This document shows, in pieces, positions 19,569-28,749 of a stretch of 64,000 bases of DNA; the stretch's first letter is position 1; each line of letters begins with the position of its first letter. Both the position numbers and the translations under genes were made by a program. Under the pieces are notes generated by a model. The model saw only the letters and a program-made list of their open reading frames with translations. It ran no database searches and was not told the DNA's origin. The stretch comes from Apibacter mensalis (GTDB taxonomy: Bacteria > Bacteroidota > Bacteroidia > Flavobacteriales > Weeksellaceae), in the NCBI RefSeq assembly GCF_001418685.1, contig NZ_LIVM01000001.1, positions 1 to 64,000 of the forward strand. Reading direction: 5' to 3'.

Positions 19569-20543
19569 TTGGTTAAAATAGGAAACATACAATTACCCGA
19601 CTTTCCCTTTTTATTAGCTCCTATGGAAGATGTAAGCGATCCTCCCTTCCGGCGTTTGTGTAAAATGTATGGTGCTGATCTTATGTATTCTGAGTTTATA
19701 TCGTCAGAAGGTCTTATTCGAGATGCCCTCAAAAGTAAGAAAAAACTGGATATATTCGATTACGAACGACCTGTAGGTATACAAATATTTGGGGGAGACG
19801 AAGAGGCTATGTCTCTATCTTCGAAAATCATTGACACGGTACAACCGGATTTAGTTGACATAAACTTCGGTTGTCCTGTAAAAAAAGTAGTTTGTAAGGG
19901 AGCAGGCGCAGGAGTGCTTAAAGATATTGACTTAATGGTACGCTTAACGCGAGCAGTCGTACGAAACACCCATCTTCCTGTAACGGTTAAAACCCGCTTA
20001 GGATGGGATGAATCTTCTATTACAATTGATGAAATTGCGGAGCGTCTTCAGGATGAAGGAATACAGGCTCTTACCATTCATGCACGAACGCGCTCTCAGA
20101 TGTATAAAGGACACTCTGATTGGTCACATATTGCTCGTATAAAAAATAACCCCAGAATCAAAATTCCCATTTTTGGTAACGGAGATATCAATTCCGCCCA
20201 AAAAGCAAAAGAATATAAGGAAACTTACGGGGTTGATGGCATTATGGTCGGAAGAGCAGCTATAGGAAATCCTTGGATATTCAGCCAAATTAAGCATTAT
20301 CTAAAAACCGGAGAGGAACTTCCTCCTCCCACCCTACATCAACGAATTGAAGCTGCTCAACGTCATGCAACCTGGTCAGTAGAATGGAAAGGCGAACGTA
20401 CGGGTCTTTTAGAAATGCGAAAACATTATTCTAATTATTTCAAAGGGATTTGTAATTTTAAAGAATATAAAACTCAACTCTTCACTGCCTCAACATTACA
20501 GGAGTTAGATTCCGTATTTCAAAAAATACAGAAAAATATGTAA
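19569..20543 (+). CDS. dus: tRNA-dihydrouridine synthase
   Basis: A 324-residue FMN-dependent TIM-barrel enzyme that reduces uridines in the tRNA D-loop. Motifs in order: LLAPMEDVSDPPFRRLC at the N terminus, DINFGCPVKKV with the catalytic cysteine, KTRLGW, ALTIHARTRSQMYKG, and IFGNGDI / GIMVGRAAIGNPWIF for FMN phosphate binding. The start is a TTG; it gives the normal N terminus (MVKIGNIQLPDFP), and there is no better ATG upstream. It has its own promoter and is not part of the efflux operon. Confidence 0.93.
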   Translation: MVKIGNIQLPDFPFLLAPMEDVSDPPFRRLCKMYGADLMYSEFISSEGLIRDALKSKKKLDIFDYERPVGIQIFGGDEEAMSLSSKIIDTVQPDLVDINFGCPVKKVVCKGAGAGVLKDIDLMVRLTRAVVRNTHLPVTVKTRLGWDESSITIDEIAERLQDEGIQALTIHARTRSQMYKGHSDWSHIARIKNNPRIKIPIFGNGDINSAQKAKEYKETYGVDGIMVGRAAIGNPWIFSQIKHYLKTGEELPPPTLHQRIEAAQRHATWSVEWKGERTGLLEMRKHYSNYFKGICNFKEYKTQLFTASTLQELDSVFQKIQKNM

Positions 20544-20723
20544 GATTTCATCAAACATCATTAAATAATTTTTCTAGTAAAAATACAATTAATGGTTTGT
20601 TACTTATTTATCTGCTATTTTAATTTAACAGGTAACAAATCATTACTATTTTATCATATAAAAAGTAACTTTGACTCTATCGATTAAATCAAAAAATGAA
20701 TAAAAAAATAAACTAAATCTTAA

Positions 20724-20972
20724 TGCAAATTTGAATTTCATAAAGCAAATAACACAGAAATTTCAACTAGCCAGGGATTTGGATCTATATAGAGCATTCG
20801 TGCAATTGTTTATTATCCGCATAATTTTGGATATACAAAACTGATATCCCAATTGAAAGGACGTGTAACTTCACATAAAATATGGAAATTACGGGATACC
20901 AGGGTTGAATTGACTCTGTTGAAGATATCTTGTAAAGAATTTAAAAAAAAGTTAATAAAATCTTTGTGTTAA
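20724..20972 (+). pseudogene. gene remnant with an in-frame TAG
   Basis: Between a TAA at 20721 and a TAA at 20970 one frame reads like protein: TSQGFGSI, then TAG at 20790-20792, then SIRAIVYYPHNFGYTKL, LKGRVTSHKIWKL and RDTRVELTLLKISCKEF. There is no start codon. I do not recognise the family. Amino-acid composition and codon choice look coding, so a 3' fragment of a dead gene is the likely reading. Confidence 0.35.
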
Positions 20973-21098
20973 GGTCTGTTTCATGGAAGTAAACTTAAGT
21001 TTATAGTGGGCTATACAATATATATTTTTTAAGAATGCCATCACTGTAAATTACTCTATTATTACTTACTGATTTAAAAAATATATTAAGATCCTTAA

Positions 21099-21122
21099 AA
21101 TTCCAGGTTTATCTCTGGAATT
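21099..21122. repeat. hairpin, 8-bp perfect stem
   Basis: AATTCCAG and its complement CTGGAATT surround an eight-base loop. No T-run follows on either strand, so it is not a classic terminator. Function unknown. Confidence 0.35.
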
Positions 21123-21215
21123 GATTCTGATATAAAAAATAAAAAATTTAAGAGTGAACCTAAGATCGAACTCCCAAAAAAATGCATAAGTAATATTTAG
21201 TTATTAGTAATGTAA

Positions 21216-21434
21216 TCGAAAAAAATATTTCAAATACAACTTGCCGTTACTTATTTTCAAATCTTTAGAAGATCATGTTGTCCCCCTAAAAATCAAGATT
21301 ATATTTTAACCCACGTTGGAAGTTCACTAAAAGAATTAGTTGAATTAGATAATAGTTATCATGTGGCTACTTTAGACAATGATCAAATTATAATCGTGGA
21401 AAAAACTCATGAGTTTATTGAACAAAATTGGTAA
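21216..21434 (+). pseudogene. gene remnant, 72 open codons ending at 21434
   Basis: A plus-strand frame opens after a TAA at 21213 and runs to TAA at 21432-21434 with no ATG start. The second half reads like a real protein tail (DYILTHVGSSLKELVEL, NDQIIIVEKTHEFIEQNW). Family not recognised; probably the C-terminal end of a lost gene. Confidence 0.35.
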
Positions 21435-21733
21435 TACAAACTAATAGAATTTACTATTATCAAGCGTATCAAGTATATGTTTATTGTTTAAAATAACATT
21501 AGTTGATGACATCATAAATCATTTTTTACCGCCTATTTAAAGCTAAAGATAAAAGTTTTTATTTCTCTCTTTAACTTAAACTATATTAATTACAAGCGCA
21601 AACAAATTCATATACGTATAATCTATTATAACTTAATTAAACATATCATTTTAAAAAATATTCCAATAAAAAAATTACTTTATTATAATTAATTATTTAA
21701 AATTTTATTAATTTTATCCTATCATAAAATATA

Positions 21734-22819
21734 ATGAATACCGATAACTTATATTTAATTGCATTAAAATTTTGCCCTAATATTGGAGAAGCTACTATCA
21801 AACGATTAGTTTTAAAATTTGAAACTGCTCAAAAAGTTTGGAATACACCAAAATCAGAATTACTTTCCCTTTACAATATCGGAAAAAAAACAATTCAACA
21901 TATTGGAGATAAATCAATTTTATCTAGAGCAGAAGAAGAAGTTCAATATTGTATAAATAATCAAATACAGATTATTAATTTATGGGACTGTCAATATCCT
22001 AATTTACTTAAGGAGTGTCCAGATGCTCCGGTTCTACTATATTATAAAGGAAATATTAATTGGAGCCTTCCAACTGTTAGTATCGTAGGTACCAGAAAAA
22101 TGACTTCTTATGGAAAAAGTTTTACAGAAAGACTTGTAGAATGTCTTAGGGATAAAAATATGACTATCATCAGCGGATTAGCATTAGGAATAGACGGATG
22201 CGCACATAAAAAGGCTACAGAATTGAATGTTCCTACTTTAGGTGTTCTAGCACATGGACTAAAAACATTATACCCACCTCAACACAAATTATTGGCTGAA
22301 AAAATGATGAAAAACGGAGGTATACTTTCCGAATTCTCAACCTATACTACCCCTGAAAGAGCAAATTTTATTCAAAGAAATCGAATAATTGCAGGTCTAT
22401 CTGCGGTAACTGTAATTGTAGAATCTGCCTATGGTGGAGGGGCAATTTCTACTGTTAAATTTGCCAATTCTTATCATAGAGAAGTATTTGCTTTGCCGGG
22501 AAAAATAACGGATAATACAAGCCAGGGGTGTAATCAGTTAATACGAAATTTGGAGGCACAAATTATTACACGTCCGGAAGATATACTTTCTTTTTTTGGT
22601 GAAAACATGACCACTAATATTCAAACAGAATTATTTACCGATTTAACTGAACAAGAGTCAAAAATAATCAACTATTTAAAAACAAAAGGTAAAACCCAAA
22701 TTGATACATTATCTGTAGAATTAAATTACCCTACCTTTCAACTAATGCCGATATTGTTAAATTTAGAACTTAAAAATATTATCGAAACACTACCCGGAAA
22801 ATATTTTACTTTACTTTAA
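21734..22819 (+). CDS. dprA: DNA-processing protein DprA/Smf
   Basis: A 361-residue protein that binds incoming single-stranded DNA and loads RecA during transformation. An N-terminal SAM/HhH-like region (~1-60) is followed by the Rossmann-like DprA core with VSIVGTRKMTSYG, IISGLALGIDGCAHKKA, LGVLAHGLKTLYPPQH, FIQRNRIIAGLSAVTVIVESAYGGGA and EVFALPGKITDNTSQGCN. The C-terminal ~65 residues are the winged-helix DML1-like domain. Length is normal. It stands alone, after a degenerate region. Confidence 0.95.
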   Translation: MNTDNLYLIALKFCPNIGEATIKRLVLKFETAQKVWNTPKSELLSLYNIGKKTIQHIGDKSILSRAEEEVQYCINNQIQIINLWDCQYPNLLKECPDAPVLLYYKGNINWSLPTVSIVGTRKMTSYGKSFTERLVECLRDKNMTIISGLALGIDGCAHKKATELNVPTLGVLAHGLKTLYPPQHKLLAEKMMKNGGILSEFSTYTTPERANFIQRNRIIAGLSAVTVIVESAYGGGAISTVKFANSYHREVFALPGKITDNTSQGCNQLIRNLEAQIITRPEDILSFFGENMTTNIQTELFTDLTEQESKIINYLKTKGKTQIDTLSVELNYPTFQLMPILLNLELKNIIETLPGKYFTLL

Positions 22820-22865
22820 ATTCCAGTTTAAATTTAAATAAAATCAATAGTAAAAAGGAAAAAAA

Positions 22866-23069
22866 TTAAAAAGGAAATATGAAATGCTCGGGCTTTATAA
22901 AAACTCCCATAAAATCTTCTCTGTTTTTCAATAAATAGGTAAGTACTATTCTATCTGTATGGTGCATTACTTTATATATTTCGTCAATAAAGAATAATCC
23001 GGCATATCCCAAAAACAAAAGCATTACACGTAAAATTAAAGCTAAATAAACTACATAGACATACCACAT
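22866..23069 (-). CDS. small hypothetical membrane protein
   Basis: A 67-residue frame with an N-terminal hydrophobic helix (about residues 5-28, VYLALILRVMLLFLGYAGLFF) and a charged tail (DEIYKVMHHTDR, KNREDF). I do not recognise the family. The composition looks coding, but the frame is short and lies in an AT-rich gap converging on dprA, so it could be spurious. Confidence 0.4.
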   Translation of the reverse strand: MWYVYVVYLALILRVMLLFLGYAGLFFIDEIYKVMHHTDRIVLTYLLKNREDFMGVFIKPEHFIFPF

Positions 23070-23569
23070 ATTATTGAAAATTTAAATAAAAAATTTCACT
23101 CATCGAATCAGTCCATCGAATAGGAACCAAGGAATATATATCTAAAAATGATGTAATAAATTATTGGTGGAACTGTTTTTAATATTTGGAATAATATAAA
23201 AATAAATCAGGCTAAAATCATAAATGTCAGTCAGGGTATGAACATTAAAAAAATATATGATTACATTGGATATTAAAATCAAATACATGTTACCTCAAAA
23301 AAGGTTTAATTTATACCCACTCAATTAAAAAAATAGTTACCTAATTGAGTTATTTGCATTCTTAAGTTTTAAAAAGTTTCCATATATAATTATACTTATA
23401 TACTTAGGAAATTATTTAAAATTACGTTTTCAAAAAAAAATAAAATCATCACCTTCTCATAACATATTCATATATGGCATAGTATATGTGTTAAAAAACA
23501 TTCAATCTATATAATAGTTTTAATAGATGAAAGACTATTCATTAATTAATAATAAAAAATCAATTTAAT
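23070..23569. other. 500-bp intergenic region with one long inverted repeat
   Basis: No intact gene. A 9-bp inverted repeat (ACTCAATTA and its complement, 23319-23350, 14-base loop) is the only clear structure. A short plus-strand open stretch just before it (ending at the TAA after YDYIGY, about 23277) may be another gene remnant. No promoter box is obvious for the YceI gene. Confidence 0.35.
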
Positions 23570-24085
23570 ATGAAAAAAAAATGGCTAACCGATCCCAGTC
23601 ACTCCGAAATCTTTTTTAAGGTTAAACATATGGTGATTTCAACTGTAACCGGAGAATTCACCAAATTTCAAGGTTCTATAGAATCTGACAATGATGATTT
23701 ATCGAATGCAAAATTTGATTTCTCCATTGAAGCCGATTCTATAAATACTAAAATCACTGATCGAGACAATCATTTAAAGTCTGAAGACTTTTTTGACGTT
23801 ACTCATTACCCAAAACTAACTTTTACAAGCGAATTAGGGATAAAAAACAATACAATTACAGGTTTGCTTACCATTAAAGAAGTAAGCAAGGAAATAACCT
23901 TAGACGCAGATTTTGGAGGCATTATTAAAGACCCTTGGAATAATCAAAGAGCCGGATTTGAATTTACCGGAAAACTAAATCGTAAAGATTTCGGGTTAAA
24001 CTGGAGTCAAATTACTGAAGCCGGAGGTTTGGTAGTCAGTAACGAAATTAAATTGCAGATAAATCTTGAATTTATTGCTCAATAG
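23570..24085 (+). CDS. YceI-family lipid-binding lipocalin-like protein
   Basis: A 171-residue YceI domain protein. Family features: start region WLTDPSHSEIFFKVKHMVISTVTGEF, the central SINTKITDRDNHLKSEDFFDVTHYPKLTFTS segment, ITGLLTIKEVSKEITL, and FGLNW near the end. The fold is an eight-stranded barrel that binds polyisoprenoid or amphiphilic molecules. There is no signal peptide, so this version is cytoplasmic, unlike E. coli YceI. A terminator follows at 24097. Confidence 0.9.
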   Translation: MKKKWLTDPSHSEIFFKVKHMVISTVTGEFTKFQGSIESDNDDLSNAKFDFSIEADSINTKITDRDNHLKSEDFFDVTHYPKLTFTSELGIKNNTITGLLTIKEVSKEITLDADFGGIIKDPWNNQRAGFEFTGKLNRKDFGLNWSQITEAGGLVVSNEIKLQINLEFIAQ

Positions 24086-24096
24086 ATATATAATTC

Positions 24097-24137
24097 AAAA
24101 ACAGTCAGAATAAAAATTCTTTCTGTTTTTTATTTTT
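24097..24137 (+). terminator. rho-independent terminator after the YceI gene
   Basis: AAAAACAG pairs with CTGTTTTT and AGAAT with ATTCT, separated by a small internal loop, followed by a T-rich tail. Confidence 0.65.
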
Positions 24138-24265
24138 CGAACTCCGTTTCATCCAGCTACTTTTAACCATTCAGTTTTTGTTTCAATTTCACCCGTTAAA
24201 AGTGAAACATATATATATAAAATATTTATATATTTTTAATCACCATAAACTTATAATGTTTTATG

Positions 24266-24273
24266 TACTTTTG
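24266..24273 (+). promoter_or_regulatory. -7 box for metH1
   Basis: TACTTTTG matches TAnnTTTG and lies 19 bases before the ATG at 24293. No riboswitch is visible between it and the gene. Confidence 0.45.
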
Positions 24274-24292
24274 CAATTAGGTAGATTGTACA

Positions 24293-25291
24293 ATGAAAAT
24301 AGAAGAACTTATTACCAAGAAGATTTTGATTTTAGATGGAGCCATGGGAACCATGATTCAACGATTTAATTTGAATGAAGAAGACTTTAGAGGTACTAGA
24401 TTCAGCGATTGGAAAACAGATTTAAAAGGAAATAACGATCTGTTGTCCATCACTCAACCCAAAATCATTAAAAATATCCATCTGGAATATTTTGAAGCAG
24501 GTGCAGATATTATTGAAACGAATACCTTTAATTCCAATCGTATTTCCATGGCTGATTATAACATGCAAGATTTGGTAAATGAACTCAATTATGCTTCCGT
24601 CCAAGTTGCTAAACAAGCTAGAGAAGAGTATTGGAATAAAAATGGTAAAAAACCTTTATTTATTGCAGGTTCTATAGGACCAACCTCTAAAACCGCTTCC
24701 ATTTCTCCTGATGTTAATGATCCGGCTTACCGCGAAGTTGATTTTGATTTTTTAGCTGGGATATATAAAGAACAAGCAATATCTCTTATTAATGCCGGAG
24801 CTGATGTTCTTTTAGTTGAAACTATTTTTGATACTTTAAATGCTAAATCAGCCTTTTTTGGGATTAAAGAAGCTTTTGATGAAACCGGCAAATCTCTACC
24901 TTTAATGGCTTCAGGTACCATAACCGATGCAGCAGGAAGGACTTTATCCGGGCAAACAACTGAAGCTTTTTTAGTTTCTTTATCACATATACCTCTATTA
25001 TCAATTGGTTTAAATTGTGCCTTAGGAGCTGAGCAGCTCTTTCAATACCTTGAAATATTAGCTAATAAGGCGCCCTATTATATTAGCGCTTACCCAAATG
25101 CCGGATTACCAAATCCCTTGGGTGGATACGATGAAACACCGGAAATGATGGCTGAAAAAGTACAATTATATTTGGAGAATCAATTGGTAAATATTTTAGG
25201 AGGATGTTGCGGCACTACTCCTGCTCATATTAAACTTTTTAGTAAGTTAGCTTCAAAATATATTCCCAGACAAATACCTCCAATTAATTGA
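24293..25291 (+). CDS. metH: methionine synthase, homocysteine-binding half
   Basis: A 332-residue stand-alone homocysteine S-methyltransferase domain, equal to the N-terminal third of E. coli MetH. Zinc ligands are C242 (GLNCALG) and C305-C306 (GGCCGTTP); the barrel start is ILDGAMGTMIQRF. It must act with the pterin/B12/activation half at 8960-11623, with which it forms the complete enzyme in trans. It lies about 13 kb from that gene and 16 kb from metF, each with its own promoter. Confidence 0.92.
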   Translation: MKIEELITKKILILDGAMGTMIQRFNLNEEDFRGTRFSDWKTDLKGNNDLLSITQPKIIKNIHLEYFEAGADIIETNTFNSNRISMADYNMQDLVNELNYASVQVAKQAREEYWNKNGKKPLFIAGSIGPTSKTASISPDVNDPAYREVDFDFLAGIYKEQAISLINAGADVLLVETIFDTLNAKSAFFGIKEAFDETGKSLPLMASGTITDAAGRTLSGQTTEAFLVSLSHIPLLSIGLNCALGAEQLFQYLEILANKAPYYISAYPNAGLPNPLGGYDETPEMMAEKVQLYLENQLVNILGGCCGTTPAHIKLFSKLASKYIPRQIPPIN

Positions 25292-25438
25292 TGAGGTTAT
25301 AATGATAATATCTTATTAAGATTAATTCTTACTATGGTTACTATATTTTGCTAAAAATAATTACAAGAAAAAGAGCCAAAGTAGTAAAACTTCAGCTCCT
25401 TATACTATAAACATTAATAATTAAATTTCTTAGTAATA

Positions 25439-25855
25439 TTATTTTACTTCAATTTGCTTAGTCGCAATTTCTGTTTGTTCTTTTTTAGGTAAAACTAATT
25501 TTAAAACCCCATCATGATAAGAAGCATGAATTTTAGATGTATCAATATTACTGTCATCCAAAGTAAAGCTACGCTTGAAGCTGGATTGAAAATATTCCAT
25601 TCTATGAGATTTTTTGTTATGTGTTTCAGCTTTTTTATCATAACTAATAGTTAATAATCCTTTGGCTAAATTAACTTTAAAATCTTCTTTTTTTAATCCC
25701 GGGGCGTATAAATCTACCTCAAAATTTTCCTTATCTTCAGATATATTTACAGGTGGAAATTTTACCTCTGCTTTATTCCATGTAGGAGCATTTGAAAAAA
25801 ATTCATCGAATAAATTTCCAAAACTTTTGTTATTACTTTTAATTAAATCTGCCAT
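25439..25855 (-). CDS. small heat-shock protein, Hsp20/alpha-crystallin family
   Basis: A 138-residue ATP-independent holdase chaperone. A short N-terminal arm (FGNLFDEFFSNAP) precedes the alpha-crystallin domain (about 33-130: PPVNISEDKENFEVDLYAPGLKKEDFKVNL ... YHDGVLKLVLPKK, with the conserved A/G-x-L motif as GVLKL). The C-terminal I-x-I/V motif is only weakly kept (IEVK). No TAnnTTTG box is seen upstream; instead two direct repeats at 25981-26034 lie in the divergent region, suggesting dedicated stress control. Confidence 0.92.
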   Translation of the reverse strand: MADLIKSNNKSFGNLFDEFFSNAPTWNKAEVKFPPVNISEDKENFEVDLYAPGLKKEDFKVNLAKGLLTISYDKKAETHNKKSHRMEYFQSSFKRSFTLDDSNIDTSKIHASYHDGVLKLVLPKKEQTEIATKQIEVK

Positions 25856-25980
25856 AACGTTTATTTAATATTTTAAGATTTTATTGTGTTTATAATTTTC
25901 AAATTACAGGCCAAATATTTAAAAAAAAATGTAATTAATTAAAATACAAGACTCTATACAAAAAAACTATTTACATATAA

Positions 25981-26034
25981 GTCATTTTGTCACTAACACT
26001 GGTATGAAATAATATTTTGCATGTCATTTTGTCA
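25981..26034. promoter_or_regulatory. pair of 12-bp direct repeats between hsp20 and dedA
   Basis: GTCATTTTGTCA occurs at 25981-25992 and again at 26023-26034, 42 bp apart (four helical turns). Read towards hsp20 it is TGACAAAATGAC, about 125 and 168 bp upstream of that gene. The phase and exact copy suggest a regulator binding twice on one face of the DNA. Confidence 0.4.
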
Positions 26035-26110
26035 TTGTTTTTTATAATCTATTATTACGTGTATTGCTATTTTATTTATAATTTCATTTAACTTGCCTGA
26101 ACGATTTTAC

Positions 26111-26118
26111 TATATTTG
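26111..26118 (+). promoter_or_regulatory. -7 box for dedA
   Basis: TATATTTG with a TTG 15 bases upstream (26093-26095), slightly tight for the Bacteroidota -33/-7 spacing. Inferred start near 26125, leaving a leader of about 60 bases. Confidence 0.35.
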
Positions 26119-26187
26119 CAATCTTAATTTAAAATTTAACTATTTTTTATCATTATTTAAAAAAAATAACTAGCTTAAATATTATTC

Positions 26188-26841
26188 ATGGAAACTTTAC
26201 ACTATTTAATTGATTTCATTCTTCATATAAATGTTCATTTAGATGAATTAATGCGTAACTACGGAAACTGGATCTATGCTATTCTTTTTTTAATCATTTT
26301 TTGCGAAACCGGCTTAGTTATCACACCTTTTTTACCTGGAGATTCTTTACTATTCTCTGCCGGTGCACTAGCTGCATCTAGCGATGAATTCAGCATATAC
26401 TTACTCGCCCTACTATTTGTTGTTGGTGCTATTTTAGGCGACTCAGTCAATTTTGAAATCGGAAAATATTTTGGTCATAAGCTCTTTAGTAACCCAAATT
26501 CTAAAATATTTAAGCAAAGTTATCTTCAAAAAACTCATGAATTTTATGAAAAACACGGAGGTAAAACCATCATACTTGCCCGATTTGTTCCTATTGTGAG
26601 AACATTTGCTCCTTTTGTTGCCGGAATGGGGCGCATGAGCTATAAATATTTCATTTCTTATAATATTATAGGTGGAGTAATATGGGTTTTTATTTTTTTA
26701 TTCCTGGGATACTTTGTTGGCAATATTGAATGGGTTAAAAATAACTTGCCCCTGTTAATGGTTTTAATCATTGTAGTTTCTATTTTACCTCCCATTTTAG
26801 AAATTTTAAGAAATAAAATGATAAATGGTAAGGACAAATAA
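26188..26841 (+). CDS. DedA-family membrane protein (undecaprenyl-phosphate/lipid flippase family)
   Basis: A 217-residue polytopic inner-membrane protein. Family motifs: [25 protein letters not shown] after the first membrane segment, [13 protein letters not shown], the [32 protein letters not shown] signature with the key arginines, and a final helix ([19 protein letters not shown]). Members translocate undecaprenyl phosphate or other lipids and affect proton-motive-force homeostasis. It is followed by the symporter gene after 119 bp. Confidence 0.93.
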   Translation: METLHYLIDFILHINVHLDELMRNYGNWIYAILFLIIFCETGLVITPFLPGDSLLFSAGALAASSDEFSIYLLALLFVVGAILGDSVNFEIGKYFGHKLFSNPNSKIFKQSYLQKTHEFYEKHGGKTIILARFVPIVRTFAPFVAGMGRMSYKYFISYNIIGGVIWVFIFLFLGYFVGNIEWVKNNLPLLMVLIIVVSILPPILEILRNKMINGKDK

Positions 26842-26960
26842 TATAACTATTATTTGCTTAAGAGTTTTTATAAAAAATTTTATTTTAATATATTTGTTTA
26901 CCTATTATTCATTATATGGATAATTTTACTATAAAATTTATTAAAAACTCACAAATTTAG

Positions 26961-28358
26961 ATGAATATATATCGTTTTTTCAATCTACTCCCTTTTATTC
27001 TCATTACTATAACAGGCATGCTTTATCTGATTAACTTCTTTTTTGGAGTTATTCCGGAAACACTTTTGTTCGGTTGCCGTTGGTTATTTATTATTTCCAT
27101 AATCATCTTTGCATTTAGAAAGAAAAATTTAACCATATGGATCTTCGTAGCTCTAATAGTAGGCGCTTGTTTAGGATATGATTTTCCCACTTTTAGCGGA
27201 AAGCTCGATATATTAAGTAAAATATTTCTTAAGCTGATAAAAACTATTATTGCCCCATTGATATTTGCCACTCTTGTTCATGGAATAGCTGGCCATTCAG
27301 ACCTAAAACAGGTGGGAAGAATGGGGTGGAAATCTTTAGTGTATTTTGAAGTGGTTACCACTTTTGCTCTTTTTATAGGCTTAATGGCTATTAATATTAC
27401 TCAAGCAGGTGTAGGAACAAAAAAAATTGATATTGTTCATGAAAAATTACCAGAAGCCGCTTCCCAATCTTGGGAAGATATTATATTACATATTTTCCCT
27501 GAAAACATCGCAAAATCTGTAGCTGAAGGTCAAGTTTTACAAATCGTAATTTTCAGTATCATATTTGGAATAGCATTGATCATGGTTAGTGAAAACAAGC
27601 GAACCTTTATGGTAAATTTTACAGATAGTCTTGCCGACACAATGTTCAAATTTACCAATATAATCATGTATTTTGCTCCATTTGGAGTATTGGGTGCTAT
27701 GGCATATACTATTGCGCATATGGGATTGGACGCCTTAATACCTCTTATAAAGTTATTATTAACTCTATATGGAGCGCTTATTGTGTTTGTACTTCTAGTA
27801 TTTTTTCCTATTGCCTTACTTATAAAAATGCCTATTAAACGATTTATTAAAGAAATTAAAGATGTAGCTTTTTTAGCTTTTTCAACGGCCAGTTCTGAAG
27901 CTGCTCTTCCCAAAGCGATGATTGCAATGGAAAGACTTGGCGTTCCACGAAAGGTAATAGCATTTGTAATGCCTACGGGTTATACCTTTAACTTGGATGG
28001 AACTACTTTGTATTTATCTTTAGCCAGCGTGTTTGTTGCACAAGCGACAGGTATGCATATGTCTCTTACTCACCAATTAGTTATGATCCTTGTCTTGATT
28101 ATAACCAGCAAAGGAGTTGCCGGAGTGCCTCGTGCTTCTTTGGTTATTTTAATGGGTACAGCCAATTCTTTTAATTTAGAAGAATGGCCTATACTAATGA
28201 TATTGGGAATTGATACTTTAATGGATATGGCTCGTACAACAATTAATGTTATTGGGAATTGTTTAGCCTCTGCTGTCATTGCTAAATGGGAAGGAGAATT
28301 TGACCCGGATGGAGCCGAAAAAAGGCTGTTGGAAGAAGACCGTATGCATAATACCTAA
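26961..28358 (+). CDS. dicarboxylate/amino acid:cation symporter (DAACS, GltP/DctA-like)
   Basis: A 465-residue secondary transporter of the glutamate/dicarboxylate family. Clear signatures are LIKTIIAPLIFATLVHGIAG, the HP1 region STASSEAALPKAMIAMERLGVP, TM7 with VMPTGYTFNLDGTTLYLSLASVFVAQ, HP2 near KGVAGVPRASLVIL, and TM8 with DTLMDMARTTINVIGNC. The N terminus is ~60 residues longer than average and adds two hydrophobic segments. Substrate (aspartate, glutamate or C4-dicarboxylate) cannot be set by eye. Confidence 0.92.
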   Translation: MNIYRFFNLLPFILITITGMLYLINFFFGVIPETLLFGCRWLFIISIIIFAFRKKNLTIWIFVALIVGACLGYDFPTFSGKLDILSKIFLKLIKTIIAPLIFATLVHGIAGHSDLKQVGRMGWKSLVYFEVVTTFALFIGLMAINITQAGVGTKKIDIVHEKLPEAASQSWEDIILHIFPENIAKSVAEGQVLQIVIFSIIFGIALIMVSENKRTFMVNFTDSLADTMFKFTNIIMYFAPFGVLGAMAYTIAHMGLDALIPLIKLLLTLYGALIVFVLLVFFPIALLIKMPIKRFIKEIKDVAFLAFSTASSEAALPKAMIAMERLGVPRKVIAFVMPTGYTFNLDGTTLYLSLASVFVAQATGMHMSLTHQLVMILVLIITSKGVAGVPRASLVILMGTANSFNLEEWPILMILGIDTLMDMARTTINVIGNCLASAVIAKWEGEFDPDGAEKRLLEEDRMHNT

Positions 28359-28613
28359 TTATTTTTCAAGTCATAAATAATAATTTTATAAAAACCTTTG
28401 CACGTATTAGAATATTAGTATGGGTTAATTTAACTAAACATTGAAATTAAATATCTTGAACTATTGGCAATTGAAAAATCTCTCTTAAATCTAATTATGA
28501 ACACAAGAGGGTAAATTATGTTTTTTTAGGAGGGGGTTACGGATAAAATTATATATTTAAACTGGAAAAATGTATTTCAATTTTATTGTTTTTAAAAAAA
28601 CTGTTCAAAATAT

Positions 28614-28655
28614 AACAGCTATTTCTCAATTAGAATTTAAATTCTAAAAGCTGTT
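28614..28655. repeat. nested palindromes in the 28359-28749 intergenic region
   Basis: An outer inverted repeat (AACAGCT ... AGCTGTT) encloses a perfect 14-bp palindrome AGAATTTAAATTCT. The 391-bp gap between the convergent symporter and fusion genes holds nothing else I can name. It may work as a bidirectional transcription end, although no long T-run follows. Confidence 0.35.
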
Positions 28656-28749
28656 AAAAATTTAAACAGTTATTCCAATTCTTTTTCATAGAACAGATTT
28701 AAGCCATAGTAAAATTTACCATAATGATCTATTAAATTGACACTTATAT

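Larger units (their letters stand above)
20544..21733. other. 1.2-kb stretch without intact genes, holding gene remnants
   Basis: No complete gene is seen on either strand. Two stop-bounded plus-strand stretches with protein-like composition (20724-20972 and 21216-21434) and a hairpin (21099-21122) are listed separately. The last 300 bp before dprA are extremely AT-rich with no recognisable elements. It looks like decayed genes rather than a regulatory region. Confidence 0.5.

Noticed and set aside
19292-19732. 146-codon minus-strand frame across the end of the OMF and start of dus
   Set aside because: It spans two well-supported genes on the other strand and has no recognisable domain.
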